NCBI GenBank assembly: GCA_935421135.1
Contig: OW285187.1
Location: 6,014,001 to 6,078,000 of the forward strand
Source of the DNA: Bugulina stolonifera
Taxonomy: Eukaryota; Bryozoa; Gymnolaemata; Cheilostomatida; Bugulidae
Direction of reading: 5' to 3'
DNA: 64,000 nt
In this document: positions 53,415 to 64,000 of the stretch, in pieces
Numbering within the stretch: the stretch's first letter is position 1
Layout: each line of letters starts with the position of its first letter
Program-made: the position numbers and the translations under genes
Notes under the pieces: model-generated
What the model saw: the letters and a program-made list of their open reading frames with translations, nothing else
Database searches by the model: none
What the model was told of the DNA's origin: nothing

Positions 53415-55160
53415 CTGTTGTCAAAGATTGCTGCTCTCCTGGGCCCATAGAGATAACTCTATGTCTGGGCATAAGAATAGTTGCTGTTCTCTGCTAAGAT
53501 TCCCTAGAATTTCCTTCCACTCTTTAAAGATATTTTGCTTCCATCAAATCGGTCTTGGGCCATTTCTAACAAAATTGTAAAATCGACACTCATTGGGAAA
53601 GATAACTGAAAACAGTCTATTTCTCTTATTGGTCCAAGTTTGTTTTGGTTGGGATTTCCTGTTTCCGGTAATCTTCACTCTGCACTCATTTCGCCTGACT
53701 CCTCGGGCAAAAATTAATATTTATTTACATTTACATTTATTGGGATTTTCTGAAAGTTTACGAATAAAATTTGTTAAAAGTAACTTGTTGACCACATATG
53801 CTACTTATAGGAGAGAAAAAATAAATAAACAGGGAGAAAAAATTATACCTTGTGCATTGTCGATTGTGCTTGTCTGATCTAGACTAAATCTCATCTGGCT
53901 TGACCCTCTGACCCAATGGCTCTAAGCAAAGACGTTTTCGTTTTAATACTTGATATCATAAAAAATTAGAGAAGAGACAAAGGAATTTAAATAAAAGGAA
54001 AGGTCCTGTGCGATATCCACATTTGAATAGATATTGAATCTCCATTTGATATTTATCATATTATTTTCTTCCCATAAATTTAATAATCATTTTGTCATTA
54101 ATTTAATAATATAAATATAATAATAACCATGTTATGTGATGAGTGTTTTAACACGAAAGTAATAGTAATAAAATGGCTTTGGACACTTTGGTTTTATTGT
54201 GTTATTTTTAGCTCTTTTGCCATTGACGCAATTTTATTTTATATTAAATATAGTAATAATAATAAAGTATGCTAAAATAGTTATAATAAAATAATAATCA
54301 TTATTATTATAAGTTATAACTATATTATAAGTATGTTCTATGAGTGATCTATTAGTCTATAGGTAATTATTCCTTATTTATTATTATATTGTTATTATTA
54401 TTAATAATTATTATTATAATATAATAATTTTTGTAGTTATAAATTTTATTGAATTATATAATTCTAGTTTATAATAATAGTTTTTATTGTGTAATATTTG
54501 TTTATTATTTATTTGTTTTGTAATAATAGTAAAATAATGTAGAATATAAATATAATGAAATATTGATAGCAGAGGTAGTTTTAGTTGTAGTAATTTTACA
54601 AAAGGAAAATGTTCACTAAAAGTTAATCTACACTAGTTGGACATTTTGTATGCAGACTTGGGCCATGTCTTAATAACAGATTGAATGTTTTATGATAGTT
54701 ATCAGATGTTATTTTATATTTGCTAAGATAATGAATAACATCTCACTGAATTAAGCCTTTATCGTAAAAATTTGTCTATCATTGATATAAACTATTATTA
54801 TACTCTTGTTTATTTTCTTTTTATTACTGTATTAATGTATTAATAAGCAGTTTATACCTTTTCTTATTTTAAGCCTTTAAAGCATCCACGTACAATTTTA
54901 TATATTTTGGAAATAGGGATGTAACAGGGACAAGCGTATTGATTGAAGCAGGCAATCAACCAAGTTTTGCTTTGAATCGAATTTTCAAAGAACTTGCCAA
55001 TGCAAATTTGACCATCCCTTTTGCCAATTTCGTTGGTAGAACTTGAATAGCATACACCAAACCTTTTACTTCAGTCCTCAATTATTTGATTGCTAATGAA
55101 CTAGCCGGTTTCTTGTTGCCCTATATTGCTTTACATTTCTATGTTTTCAGAATCTGCACT

Positions 55161-58055
55161 ATGTCTTCTAAGGCTAAAAAACTAGTAGAAGAATGTGCTG
55201 CAGAAAAAAGCAAAACTTTGGATCTTGTTGATCGCGGCGTCTCCAACATCATTGATTTACCTGGATTTTGTGAGTACAGTGTTAATCTAGCATGTATTGA
55301 AGGTTTTTGTTTTACATTAACGTTGTTCAGTAGAAATTATATGCATCTCTGTAATATAATGTGGGTTGTTCACAAAACCGCATAGATGCATTGCTGTTCT
55401 GATTCATTCCAGAGCCAAAGGTTTGACAATTTTTGTTATTTCTCTACGATTAACTTAGCTAATTGTATTATTGTGTTATATATTATTGTGTTATGTATTA
55501 TTGTGTTATATATTATTGGTTATTATGTTTGTTACAGTGAATCTTAATCATGTCACACTGATAACACTCGCACACAACAAGCTTACCTGTGAGTATAAAC
55601 ATATGAGTGTAAGCAGTGATTGATTGCATATGTGCTATTTTGTGCCACATAAAGATACCATTAACATGTTCGTATGTAATTCAGTTTTACAGAGAGCATT
55701 GATAACCAATATATAAATATATATATTATTATTATATCGTTGATGACCATGCAATGTGCTTTTAATTTCAGCTCTCCCTGCAAGTATTGCTAATTTGGTG
55801 AACTTGGAAGCATTGAACCTTTTCAACAATCAGCTAGAGGTAAATATGAATAGTTGAATTAGCATAGCCCTCTTTTTAGAAATTGGGAGATAGATGCCTA
55901 CAAAGTACTATATTCTAGCAGCTAGCTCTGTGAACATAATATGCTTGATGGTGACAGAGTTCCCTGTTGTCACATATACACCATGTACTATGAAAATTAT
56001 TGAAATTTTAAGATTTTAACATTGATTTTATTTGTTTTAGGAACTTCCCACATCTCTTAGTTCAATGCCTTGTTTGAAAAGACTCAATGTTGGGTAAGAC
56101 AACATCCTGTCTATTTCGTCTCGGGTACTTGCTACACCTTTTTAGGATACCTTCTGAAAATGTTTTTAAAATTGACACCAGTATTCCTTTTATCTGTGAA
56201 TTCAGGCATATTTAGGGTTAATGTGGCAGATATACTTTTTGTGCATGGATTTCAAAGTTTATGTATGGTTCTATCTAACGCTAAAGAAATATCATTTGCA
56301 AAAGTATTACACCTACATACAAGTATTTAGCTATGGATATCAACTTTTGACAAGAGTATTCAGAATGCGCCAAAAATATATAAAAGTTGCTAAGCTTTAT
56401 TTAGCTATTGGATAACCCCTGATGTACGTTCTCTATCTGTTTCAGCATGAATAGATTGAACTCATTACCTCGAGGGTTTGGAGGTTTCATGAACTTGGAG
56501 GTTCTTGATTTAACTTACAACAATCTCAGCGAAAAATCACTTCCTGGGAACTTCTGCAGACTTGGTATATGATTTAACAGCATGATACAAGAATATTGTG
56601 GAGAATAAAGGGATGAAGGATTAGAAGCCATTAACATACCTTTATATTCTAACATACTCCCTTTTGTCTCAACTAGATTAGCATTAATCCTTCATCCTAC
56701 ATTCAGACTCATCTGGTTGATTATTTAAACACTCAGTAACATGATCTACAATGTCACTTTATATTTTAGAAACGTTACGGGCATTGTATTTGGCGGACAA
56801 TGATTTTGAATTCTTACCCAACGAGATTGGACAACTCCAAAATCTACAAATTGTAAGTACACTAAGTTCACTGTGTTCTTGCTCTACAAAGGGCATTGAG
56901 GTTGTTAATTACCTGAACTAATAATAAGTGGTCTCAGCATCATGTTAGAATGAGTGGTCTCTCTTCATAGTTTGTATTTAAAATTAGCATGACTTAGATT
57001 GTTATTATTCCTTTCATCAATATTATGTACTGTACATTGTTATAGAATAGTCTCATCATCATTATTATTCCAGTTGGTGTTACGAGATAATGAACTCATC
57101 TCACTACCCAAGGAGATTGGTGAGCTGGTAAGACTTCGAGAACTTCACATCCAAGGCAACCGATTAACAGTTCTTCCTCCTGAATTTGGTACGTGGATTT
57201 GATTGCAAGTACCTGTAGAGATACATGCACATTATAGAAAACTTACACAATATATTAAAAGGTTTGTTAACCCAATCAGCATTAGAGTTACGGCAAGTGG
57301 TGGATGAATATGTAATGAGCAATTTATTCCATTACCTCTTCAACCATCGTCCTACTAATTGTTGGCTGCTCTCTTGTGAAAAATAATCGAAACCACTGAG
57401 GCAAGCAAACTCACTTTTTACGTTTTTTTTGTGTTTGTAAAAGCATAAAATGCTAATGTTACAGATTAGAATGGAATAGCAGACCAATAAATGGAATGTA
57501 GGTAATGTTATTTATCTTCTCTATATCACAGGTAACCTGGATCTTATGGGTAGTAAGAATGTATTTAAGTATGAGGGGAATCCATGGGCTCCTCCAATCA
57601 TGGAGCAGCTTAACTTTGGTCTCCCTCAGATGTTTGAGTATATCAAGTCAGACACGTACAAATAGTAAGTGTGCTTACAATACAAGTAGTTAACACTAGA
57701 ACATGAATAGTACATCTTCAGTAGATGTACATGCATTCCCCAGTTTTTCTCCCTGCTATTGGAGTTATCTTCACTTACACTTTAGTAAAGCTAAAACACA
57801 TGCTTATATTCACATATTCACCTGTTATCAACCTGCTGCTGATTGGTAGATGTAGATACAACCATGTAGATGTAGTGAAACTGGAATGAATTAAGATAAT
57901 GGTATATCATATAGGATTGAAATGCTCAGAATTAATACTTGTGTATGTTATGTAGTTTATACGGCAGAAGAATAGCTGCAGATGCACCTCCACCTCCTCG
58001 AACTCATGATAAATCCAAGAAAGCAAGCAGAAAGGGTATGAAACATAAGAACTAA
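55161..58055 (+). CDS. RSU1: Ras suppressor protein 1 (leucine-rich repeat adaptor)
   Basis: Nine coding exons: 55161-55269, 55538-55588, 55772-55839, 56041-56093, 56446-56564, 56770-56852, 57074-57188, 57532-57664 and 57956-58055; 831 nt, 276 aa plus stop, almost the length known for the family (277 in vertebrates). The ATG is chosen because MSSKAKKLVEECAAEK aligns with the conserved RSU1 start. LRRs run through residues of about 40-200, with LEALNLFNNQLEELP, LEVLDLTYNNLSEKSLPGNF and LHIQGNRLTVLPPEF. The C-terminus has FEYIKSDTYKYLYGRR and a basic tail (HDKSKKASRK). Known role: binds PINCH in the ILK-PINCH-parvin complex at integrin adhesions and restrains Ras signalling. An acceptor-like ttttcag at 55150 suggests an untranslated exon upstream. 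All splice sites are GT-AG. Confidence 0.95.
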
Positions 58056-58065
58056 ACATGGCCTA

Positions 58066-58434
58066 ACTACTGTACTAGTAGCTACTGTACTAGTAGCTAC
58101 TGTACTAGTAGCTACTGTACTAGTAGCTACTGTACTAGTAGCTACTGTACTAGTAGCTACTGTACTAGTAGCTACTGTACTAGTAGCTACTGTACTAGTA
58201 GCTACTGTACTAGTAGCTACTGTACTAGTAGCTACTGTACTAGTAGCTACTGTACTAGTAGCTACTGTACTAGTAGCTACTGTACTAGTAGCTACTGTAC
58301 TAGTAGCTACTGTACTAGTAGCTACTGTACTAGTAGCTACTGTACTAGTAGCTACTGTACTAGTAGCTACTGTACTAGTAGCTACTGTACTAGTAGCTAC
58401 TGTACTAGTAGCTACTGTACTAGTAGCTACTGTA
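58066..58434 (+). repeat. 15-bp minisatellite in RSU1 3' UTR, about 24.6 copies
   Basis: Unit gctactgtactagta, repeated without visible variation over about 369 bp. Each unit junction contains two 8-bp palindromes, GTAGCTAC and TACTAGTA. The array starts ten bases after the RSU1 stop codon and decays at 58434 into tactactgtactactgtacc. Confidence 0.95.
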
Positions 58435-58880
58435 GTCCTTAGTTACTACTGTACTACTGTACCTGGGACCTGCTTAATGGTGTTTATCTGTTATCTTAGA
58501 CAAACACTTTCATTAGCTCTGTATCTCATAGTTTAATACTCAGTTAAAACCAAGCTACTATCATTGAGTAGGTATAGAGATTTTCATTTCATTTGAACAT
58601 GTAAATTGGAAGGAATGTTTTGTGCACCCAAATCTAGTTAAGAGTGTGCGTCTATATACATGTTGGTCAAATGAGGAAGATCCTCTATACTTGTGACATT
58701 TTAGACACTACACTGTATGTACTATGTATGTATAATATATACTACATTAGTCATTTATGTTTAATTATTTTGTGTGTATTCACATTGTTATTATTATGTT
58801 TGGGAGTTGAATTTAGGCAGGTAGTTTAGTCTAGAATATTAACTCTAACATACATTGCTCCTCTGCATCACACAATTTCC

Positions 58881-58886
58881 AATAAA
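58881..58886 (+). terminator. Candidate poly(A) signal of RSU1
   Basis: AATAAA about 830 bases after the RSU1 stop, beyond the minisatellite. A second plus-strand hexamer is at 59118-59123. If used, the 15-bp repeat is transcribed in the 3' UTR. Confidence 0.45.
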
Positions 58887-58991
58887 GAGGAGTCACTTGG
58901 AAGAACACTATTACTGTGAATTTTATACTCAAAACTTATCAAAATAGTCCATAATTATACATTTACATTGTAGAATAAATATTTTTTAGAT

Positions 58992-58997
58992 TTTATT
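58992..58997 (-). terminator. Candidate poly(A) signal of the ISOC2-like gene
   Basis: TTTATT on the plus strand reads AATAAA on the minus strand, 228 bases past the stop at 59225. The convergent genes would then have 3' ends within about 100-200 bases of each other. Confidence 0.4.
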
Positions 58998-59224
58998 TAA
59001 CTAACGTAATGCTGCTTTGGTGTCACCCTGTATATCATCATATTATATCCATACACATGTACATGTACTTCTCTGTTCGTTTTTTATATTCTTACAACAG
59101 CTCCGATATAACAGTTCAATAAAGAATTAAATTTTTATAAAAATATAGAATACTCTTTGAAACACTGTCCCTATTGAATCACGAGAGCAGCACCAAATAT
59201 CTAACTCTTCACTAAAAGATATAT

Positions 59225-62200
59225 TCACAGAGAAGAGGAAGGACCCAGTAAACCACTATCTGGTGCCGATTCCATTATAATCTTCTGTATCTCCCTAAAC
59301 TTGGGGTGAGATGCATCTTCTACGAAACCAAGTATCACACTCTCACTTGTTGTTAGCTGGGCACCAGCCTCACTCATTGCTTTCAATGCAAACATTCTAC
59401 AACAGCAAAACATGAATGACACTATCTACTGTCAAATGAGTTATAGGATGACTAAATATTAAGGATATAAATGGTATGCAAATCAGTTATGCATCCAGCA
59501 GTAAACTTGTAGAATTAGAAGAAAAAACTGGGTGATTTTTCACATCAAACATGTTGAATACACAGCTGTCTAAGTACAGTTCCAGCAATGTCTTTAATTA
59601 AAAACGATTAAATAGTTTCAATTTCATTTGTGGTCAAAATTAGTCAATAAAATTGCGATAATTATTTCAAAAAACTTTAAATTATGTTGGTAGTTCATGT
59701 AAAATGGCCTCGCTTCACTAATAAAATTGAAGATGTCCTTTTCGTTTTAGTTATTGACAAAGCTATCTCTTATACGACTAAATACGCAGTCAGCTAACAG
59801 TTGAATAAGTGACTCATGAGAATACTGTATCTGTTTGCTGTGTCACATTGGTTTTCTCACGCTAAAAAAGCAAAGTATTCTATTATATTTACCTGTCTAC
59901 CATACTGCGGGATGACACCGCGTCGACAACCACATGCGTGTGGATTCCTCTTTTCAGCAGCTCATACACAGTAGACTTGACACAGACATGACCTTCGATA
60001 CCACAGATTACCACATTCTCTACACCTGTAAGGATTCATTCCAACATTTACTACATCAGAAATATAGACACTATAATGGGTAGAAACATCCCAGGGCATC
60101 TTGCATGAATTTAACGCTTGGTAATCTCTCATGGGTTGGCCTGCAGTGAATATGGGCTAATTGATGATATACTGATTGGTACACAGCACTCCCTCATATT
60201 TATAACTATAGCGTTTGTTGCCTGTTAACTAAGCACTCACCAACAATGCTGTCATATCTTTCCACTATGAGGGCGTCAAGGGGTGGCCACACAAGAAGTG
60301 GCCGCTACTTGGATCTAAAGATTTTTGCTCCGAGTTTATTAAGCGAATACCAACATATTAGTTTTTTAAAAGTGCGGCATCGAGCATCCTATTTCAACAA
60401 GTAATTACACATGCAATGACTGCAACTGCACTATCAAATCACAACAGCCCAGTACTTACATTACCCTATCCCGTACACACGCACAGTGAATACATGACTG
60501 CAGCAATACTACAGTCCATATTTTATATCAGATTTACCTTTAAGTGATTTAAAATACTCTTCAACATCAGGCTGCATCATGTTGAAATTTGTCTTTGAAA
60601 ATACGGGTAGTCCAGTTACATCTAGTTCACTGCATGTTTTACCCAGGGCTGAAAACAAAAGTCAATCATTATTAACCTGCGTGATAACCGTGGAAGTACA
60701 TGTATTAGTAGTTCCATTACTATACATATATATATAAAGCTTATCAGCTACTGGCTCAGAGTGTATACTGTAATAATGGTAACGTATATCTAAAGAATGT
60801 TTGTTTTAGTAAGACATCAGCTCCCGGCATGTACAGGTGGCCATCAAAGTGTAATCAGAATTGATAGTCTGTATGTCATACAAGTCAATGTAGTACTGAG
60901 CCCAGAAATATAGATGGATGAGTTTCAGTCAATTTCCTCACTACTGTTCTTAGCCTACAGCTCTGTAGTGAAATCTGTCATTTAAAAATTGAAATCTGTT
61001 GTCAAATGATAACCAAGCATTGTTACTATTGTTGTGTCCTACGTAGACACACACCGTACATTGCGCCTGCAGTAACCTGAATGCGTGCAAATGTAAATTA
61101 AATAGCCTAATATGTTGTATTGGCATTGGTAATGATTGCATGAATTTTACTCGGCTACTTTTACTAATGTCTTTGGCTATTACACGCATGTATCATGCTA
61201 GTTTATTCCTGGTGAACTACTCTCTTTGTTTCATATGTAACGGTAATTTTACATTCCAGTCCAAGACCATTTTACGCGTCTTGTAACTAGGACCCCTTTT
61301 TGGTCCGAGACCGACCTAGTATAATGATGACCTTTTGACCACAGTTCGGAACTGAAATTCGTATGCAAAAAGCACAATTTTGCATTCTAACTTTAGTTGT
61401 CTGTAAGCTGTTGTTCAATAAAGTTATTTTACTCCACTGAATTTGTAGTCTCTTACTGTTTATTGCTCACAGTAGAGCATCGAGCACTCTCCACTGGACT
61501 TCGGTTTTCCCAAATACAGTCCCATGACTGCTACCAGGACCCAGCAGCCCAACACCTCCCCCACAGCTGTAGGTTTCGCTTCTGCTAGCTCTTGTTTAAC
61601 TAAAAGAAGTAGGACCCACAATTCTGGGTATGGCGTGATTCCAACTTTGACGGCATCTCCGGAGTCATTGTCACAGTCTTTGTTGTGTGTTTACACTGTT
61701 CAGTTGGACCTGCTCCCTTAGCTTTCTGCTTGGTCGGATGGTTATGACTCTTGTACTCGGGCCTGGATGTTGCACAGCTGCGCCACAGCTACCCAGCCGG
61801 ACACAACATTATTATAGTCTATAACAAAGAGTTCATGCCAACATTCTTGGTATCTATAATAGATACCAATTTTACCTCAAAGTTGCTGCGCCTGGAAATC
61901 CCGTGTTGTGTCTCTACTAAGCATCCAAGTTAAAGACCCGCCTCTACCCTGTTCAAAAAAGCAGCATGTGACCACTAACTAGTGTGGCCTTCGAGTAAGA
62001 AGGGGATCTGACTCCCAATCACACGTGCCAATTCACCACTCAGTATGACTTCTATGAGCTAACGCACTCACAAGCTTAAACTGAACAGGAGCTCGGTGAG
62101 AAAACATACTTGTAAAGACTTATTTTGTAAGATTAACTCTAAATCTGCATTAAAATTAATATGCATTCAATTTTTTTTAATTTTTATTTTACTTTTTAGT

Positions 62201-62598
62201 TTCCTTACGTTTTACTCTTTATCTTTATGCGGTCTTACTTCTTGCAAGGGATTTTACTCTTTGTTTTAGCATTTTAGTGGCCTATAAATAATAGTAAATA
62301 ATAAATCAAGCATAACGAATATTTACTGCAATTAACGATACCTCAATTTTTGTTTGTTGACTTGGCCTTTTACTTTGTAAAAATTAAATTTAAATTGTTC
62401 AAAAAAATGTTTACCTTTGGGATACTGCTCAGTCACTACAACTGGCATTTCTAAAACCTTGGCAGCTTGTAATACTCTGGCAGATGTGTGGAGAATCTGT
62501 GGGTAATATGAGATCATGTTACGAAACTTCTCCTGCATGTCACAAAGAAATAGAGCTGAATTCTTTGGTATTGCTTTTGCGATCTTTGCAGCAGCCAT
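59225..62598 (-). CDS. ISOC2: Isochorismatase domain-containing hydrolase, ISOC2-like
   Basis: Four exons on the minus strand: 62415-62598, 60538-60648, 59893-60025 and 59225-59396; 600 nt, 199 aa plus stop, close to the family's roughly 205. The ATG at 62598 gives [20 protein letters not shown], matching ISOC2 starts. Key residues seen: Asp20 in [11 protein letters not shown], a Lys near residue 80 in FSKTNFNMM and Cys113 in CGIEGHVC, the Asp-Lys-Cys set of cysteine-hydrolase-fold proteins. The motif VVTEQYPK and the ending [10 protein letters not shown] are also typical. The natural substrate of animal ISOC proteins is not established; a mitochondrial location is reported for mammalian ISOC2. 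It is convergent with RSU1. The first intron, 1.77 kb, holds a foreign-looking segment. Confidence 0.93.
61240..61930. mobile_element. Possible LTR-retroelement remnant in ISOC2 intron 1
   Basis: This stretch is visibly richer in G and C than its flanks, contains a plus-strand AATAAA at about 61419 followed by T-rich sequence, and then proline- and threonine-coding short frames with no domain. The composition step and the poly(A) signal on the strand opposite to the host gene suggest an inserted element. No clear terminal repeats or target duplication could be found, so the borders are approximate. Confidence 0.35.
61847..61869. repeat. 23-bp perfect palindrome
   Basis: Arms ttggtatctat and atagataccaa are exact inverse complements around one central base. 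It lies at the right side of the GC-richer segment of ISOC2 intron 1 and may be a trace of its insertion or an inverted duplication. Confidence 0.8.
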
Positions 62599-63470
62599 AA
62601 TGATGATGATTAATATTTGTTTCCGTATAATGGAATACTGAATAAACAGTGTTTTGGACCAAATAATGAAGTGTGTCCCAGTTTCAGCTTTCGTAATGCA
62701 CCAACAAAAAGTTTGCTCACTGCACCATATACAGTACTCTGATCAGCTACAGTTATGTAGATGGTTTTTGCAAAGATCGTGTAGTCAAATAAATTGTGGG
62801 CGTGTCCCTTGTGGAACATATTATAGTCTGTCTTCACTCCGCAGGTCTTTGGATTAAATGATGTAGTAGAATTAAACTTGTATGCATTCGAAAGGGTCAA
62901 CTGTACAGTCTAGTTATATATTGCCGTATGCAATTTCAACAAGTATCTATCATTTCCTGTATTGTTGTGATTGAAAAATTAACCCATTGTGATTGATTGA
63001 ATAGTTATAGACTGTTCAAACCAAATCTGATAACTGCTAAACCTAAGTAAGTTTGAAGTTTAGCCGTTTGGCGGAGGCCAAGATCCAAACTATCTTTATT
63101 TCATTTGCAAGCACAATGATATGATGAGAATGTTATATTTAATATTACAAGCAAAATTGAAAATAAGCGTGTAAAACAAAGTCAAAATTTACGTTAAAAT
63201 TTGTCCCTATTTTCTAGTTTCAGTTTAGTCATAAAGGTCGGATGTACTATAAGCTATAGCTAGAAAACTGTTGTTTTAAACTTTGTTAAGCTATATATTT
63301 TTGGAATTCAGACACTGCTTTACATGAATGAATATTATAGTTAATAGTATATATGTTATTTTTAAGAAAAATAAGCAGGCAACAGCAAAGAAAATAAACT
63401 AAACTTTACTTTCTGTAATTGATTCATTAATTGTAAAAGTTTCAAATAAGTGCTTATATAGGCATGGCCG
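62599..63470. other. Upstream region of the ISOC2-like gene, no gene seen
   Basis: It should contain the minus-strand promoter and 5' UTR. I see no convincing TATA box placement, no exons, and only a small inverted pair near 63040-63064 (ctaaacct and agtttagc). Confidence 0.5.
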
Positions 63471-63489
63471 TAACTATCTAGGCGGCTCA

Positions 63490-63511
63490 GGCGGCCCTAG
63501 CCGCCTGAACT
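63490..63511. repeat. GC-rich hairpin, 8-bp stem
   Basis: tcaggcgg and ccgcctga pair across the loop ccctag, within a strikingly GC-rich patch (about 63480-63515) in AT-rich surroundings. An additional ggcggct precedes it. The preceding catggccgtaactatctagg resembles the terminal sequence of some hAT-type transposons, but no partner end is seen. Confidence 0.6.
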
Positions 63512-63654
63512 TTTTGTTAAAAGAAGAAAAAATTAAGCTAATATTGGAAGGCATAGTTACCGTGCCCCACATTATATCAACATACTCTAATGAAAATGAT
63601 GCTACTATGTGTATCATTATATTTATGGCTAATTTTCGCGTGAAGCCACTGCTG

Positions 63655-63727
63655 ATTTGATAGCGTAATTGGTAGAGTGCTTGTTCTTCATGCATAGGGA
63701 CACGAGTTCGAATCCCACTGAGGGACC
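63655..63727 (+). ncRNA. tRNA-derived sequence (SINE head or tRNA pseudogene)
   Basis: An A-box-like tagcgtaattggtagagtgc starts at 63661 and a B-box gagttcgaatccc at about 63704, spaced as in tRNA genes, with a terminal gggacca. Acceptor and T stems do not pair well and the anticodon stem is broken, so a functional tRNA is unlikely. The D stem (gcgt with gtgc) is still formed. Confidence 0.5.
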
Positions 63728-64000
63728 ATTTTCTTTCATTCTAGTAATTCACTCAATTTGGTAGCTATACAATGACAATACTAATTTCATCTGTAAGATA
63801 GGATCACTGTATGTGTAATCCTGTATTCAACAATAGGAAATGCCCTAAGATTGCATGCACAGTGTTCCCACCCACCTCATTTGTTCCACTTTGAACACTG
63901 TTCTTCAGGGTTTGCCGGTTTGGGAACCCTAGAATACCACTCTCCATCTCTATCCATCAACTAAATTTGCACTATTTCCCCTCTTGTTAATGTTTGCACA

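Larger units (their letters stand above)
50771..55150. other. 3' UTR and long AT-rich intergenic region, no gene seen
   Basis: No domain-coding exons are recognisable on either strand. Composition is extremely A/T-rich from 52850 to 54560, with runs of mixed taat and ttat. Open frames such as 53308-53877 lack familiar motifs or splice support. Small repeats and palindromes inside are listed on their own. Confidence 0.6.

Noticed and set aside
53308..53877. Two adjacent plus-strand open frames in the intergenic region
   Set aside because: No domain, biased Cys/His/Leu content typical of chance frames in AT-rich DNA, and no splice or start context.
60240..60310. Possible extra minus-strand exon of the ISOC2-like gene with a gtgagt donor
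   Set aside because: The open frame starts in phase 0 and would break the phase-1 junction between exons 2 and 3; the frame that would fit contains a stop, and the acceptor lacks a pyrimidine tract.
63655..63727. Functional tRNA gene
   Set aside because: A and B boxes are present but acceptor, anticodon and T stems do not pair, so only a tRNA-derived call is kept.

Overview
The window looks like nuclear DNA of a metazoan: coding sequence is cut into short exons with GT-AG introns, and three animal-type genes can be assembled exon by exon. The lineage is not fixed by the sequence. An AT-rich, intron-dense genome full of short palindromes such as TACATGTA, with LTR solo copies and minisatellites, suits a marine invertebrate; a sponge or another early-branching animal is my weak preference.

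Positions 155-50770 (+) carry one enormous gene, open at its 5' end. I could join 103 exons with consistent reading phase (18,509 nt, about 6,168 residues, ending at a TAG). Domain order is: four LDL-receptor class A modules; 25 copies of a two-cysteine, discoidin (F5/8 type C)-like beta domain separated by Thr-rich mucin-like linkers; eleven thrombospondin type 1 (TSP1) modules interleaved with five TIL modules and seven VWC-like modules; and a C-terminal cystine knot. This matches the layout of SCO-spondin and related secreted, gel- or fibre-forming glycoproteins, but with the discoidin-like part hugely expanded.

The expansion is the main discovery: 21 of the 25 domains sit in a genomic tandem array (about 6300-35263) whose period is exactly 1,394 bp from copy to copy, introns included. 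Each unit holds three exons (125, 228 and 217 nt) that add exactly 190 codons with phase-1 borders, so units can be gained or lost without a frameshift. Diagnostic bases show a nested three-unit order (a-b-c, 4,182 bp) with local expansions and deletions, the signature of unequal exchange. Three older copies upstream and one downstream are diverged relics of the same domain.

Two introns of the gene's 3' half contain solo LTRs of one family in opposite orientation, each with its own 4-bp target duplication, and a third contains a MITE-like inverted repeat. From 50771 to about 55150 no gene is visible.

Positions 55161-58055 (+) encode a full-length Ras suppressor protein 1 (RSU1) orthologue in nine coding exons (276 aa), with a 15-bp minisatellite starting ten bases after its stop. 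Convergent to it, 59225-62598 (-) encodes an ISOC2-like isochorismatase-domain hydrolase in four exons (199 aa). The last 1.4 kb holds a GC-rich hairpin and a tRNA-derived sequence. The three genes have no obvious shared pathway; they are neighbours, not an operon.
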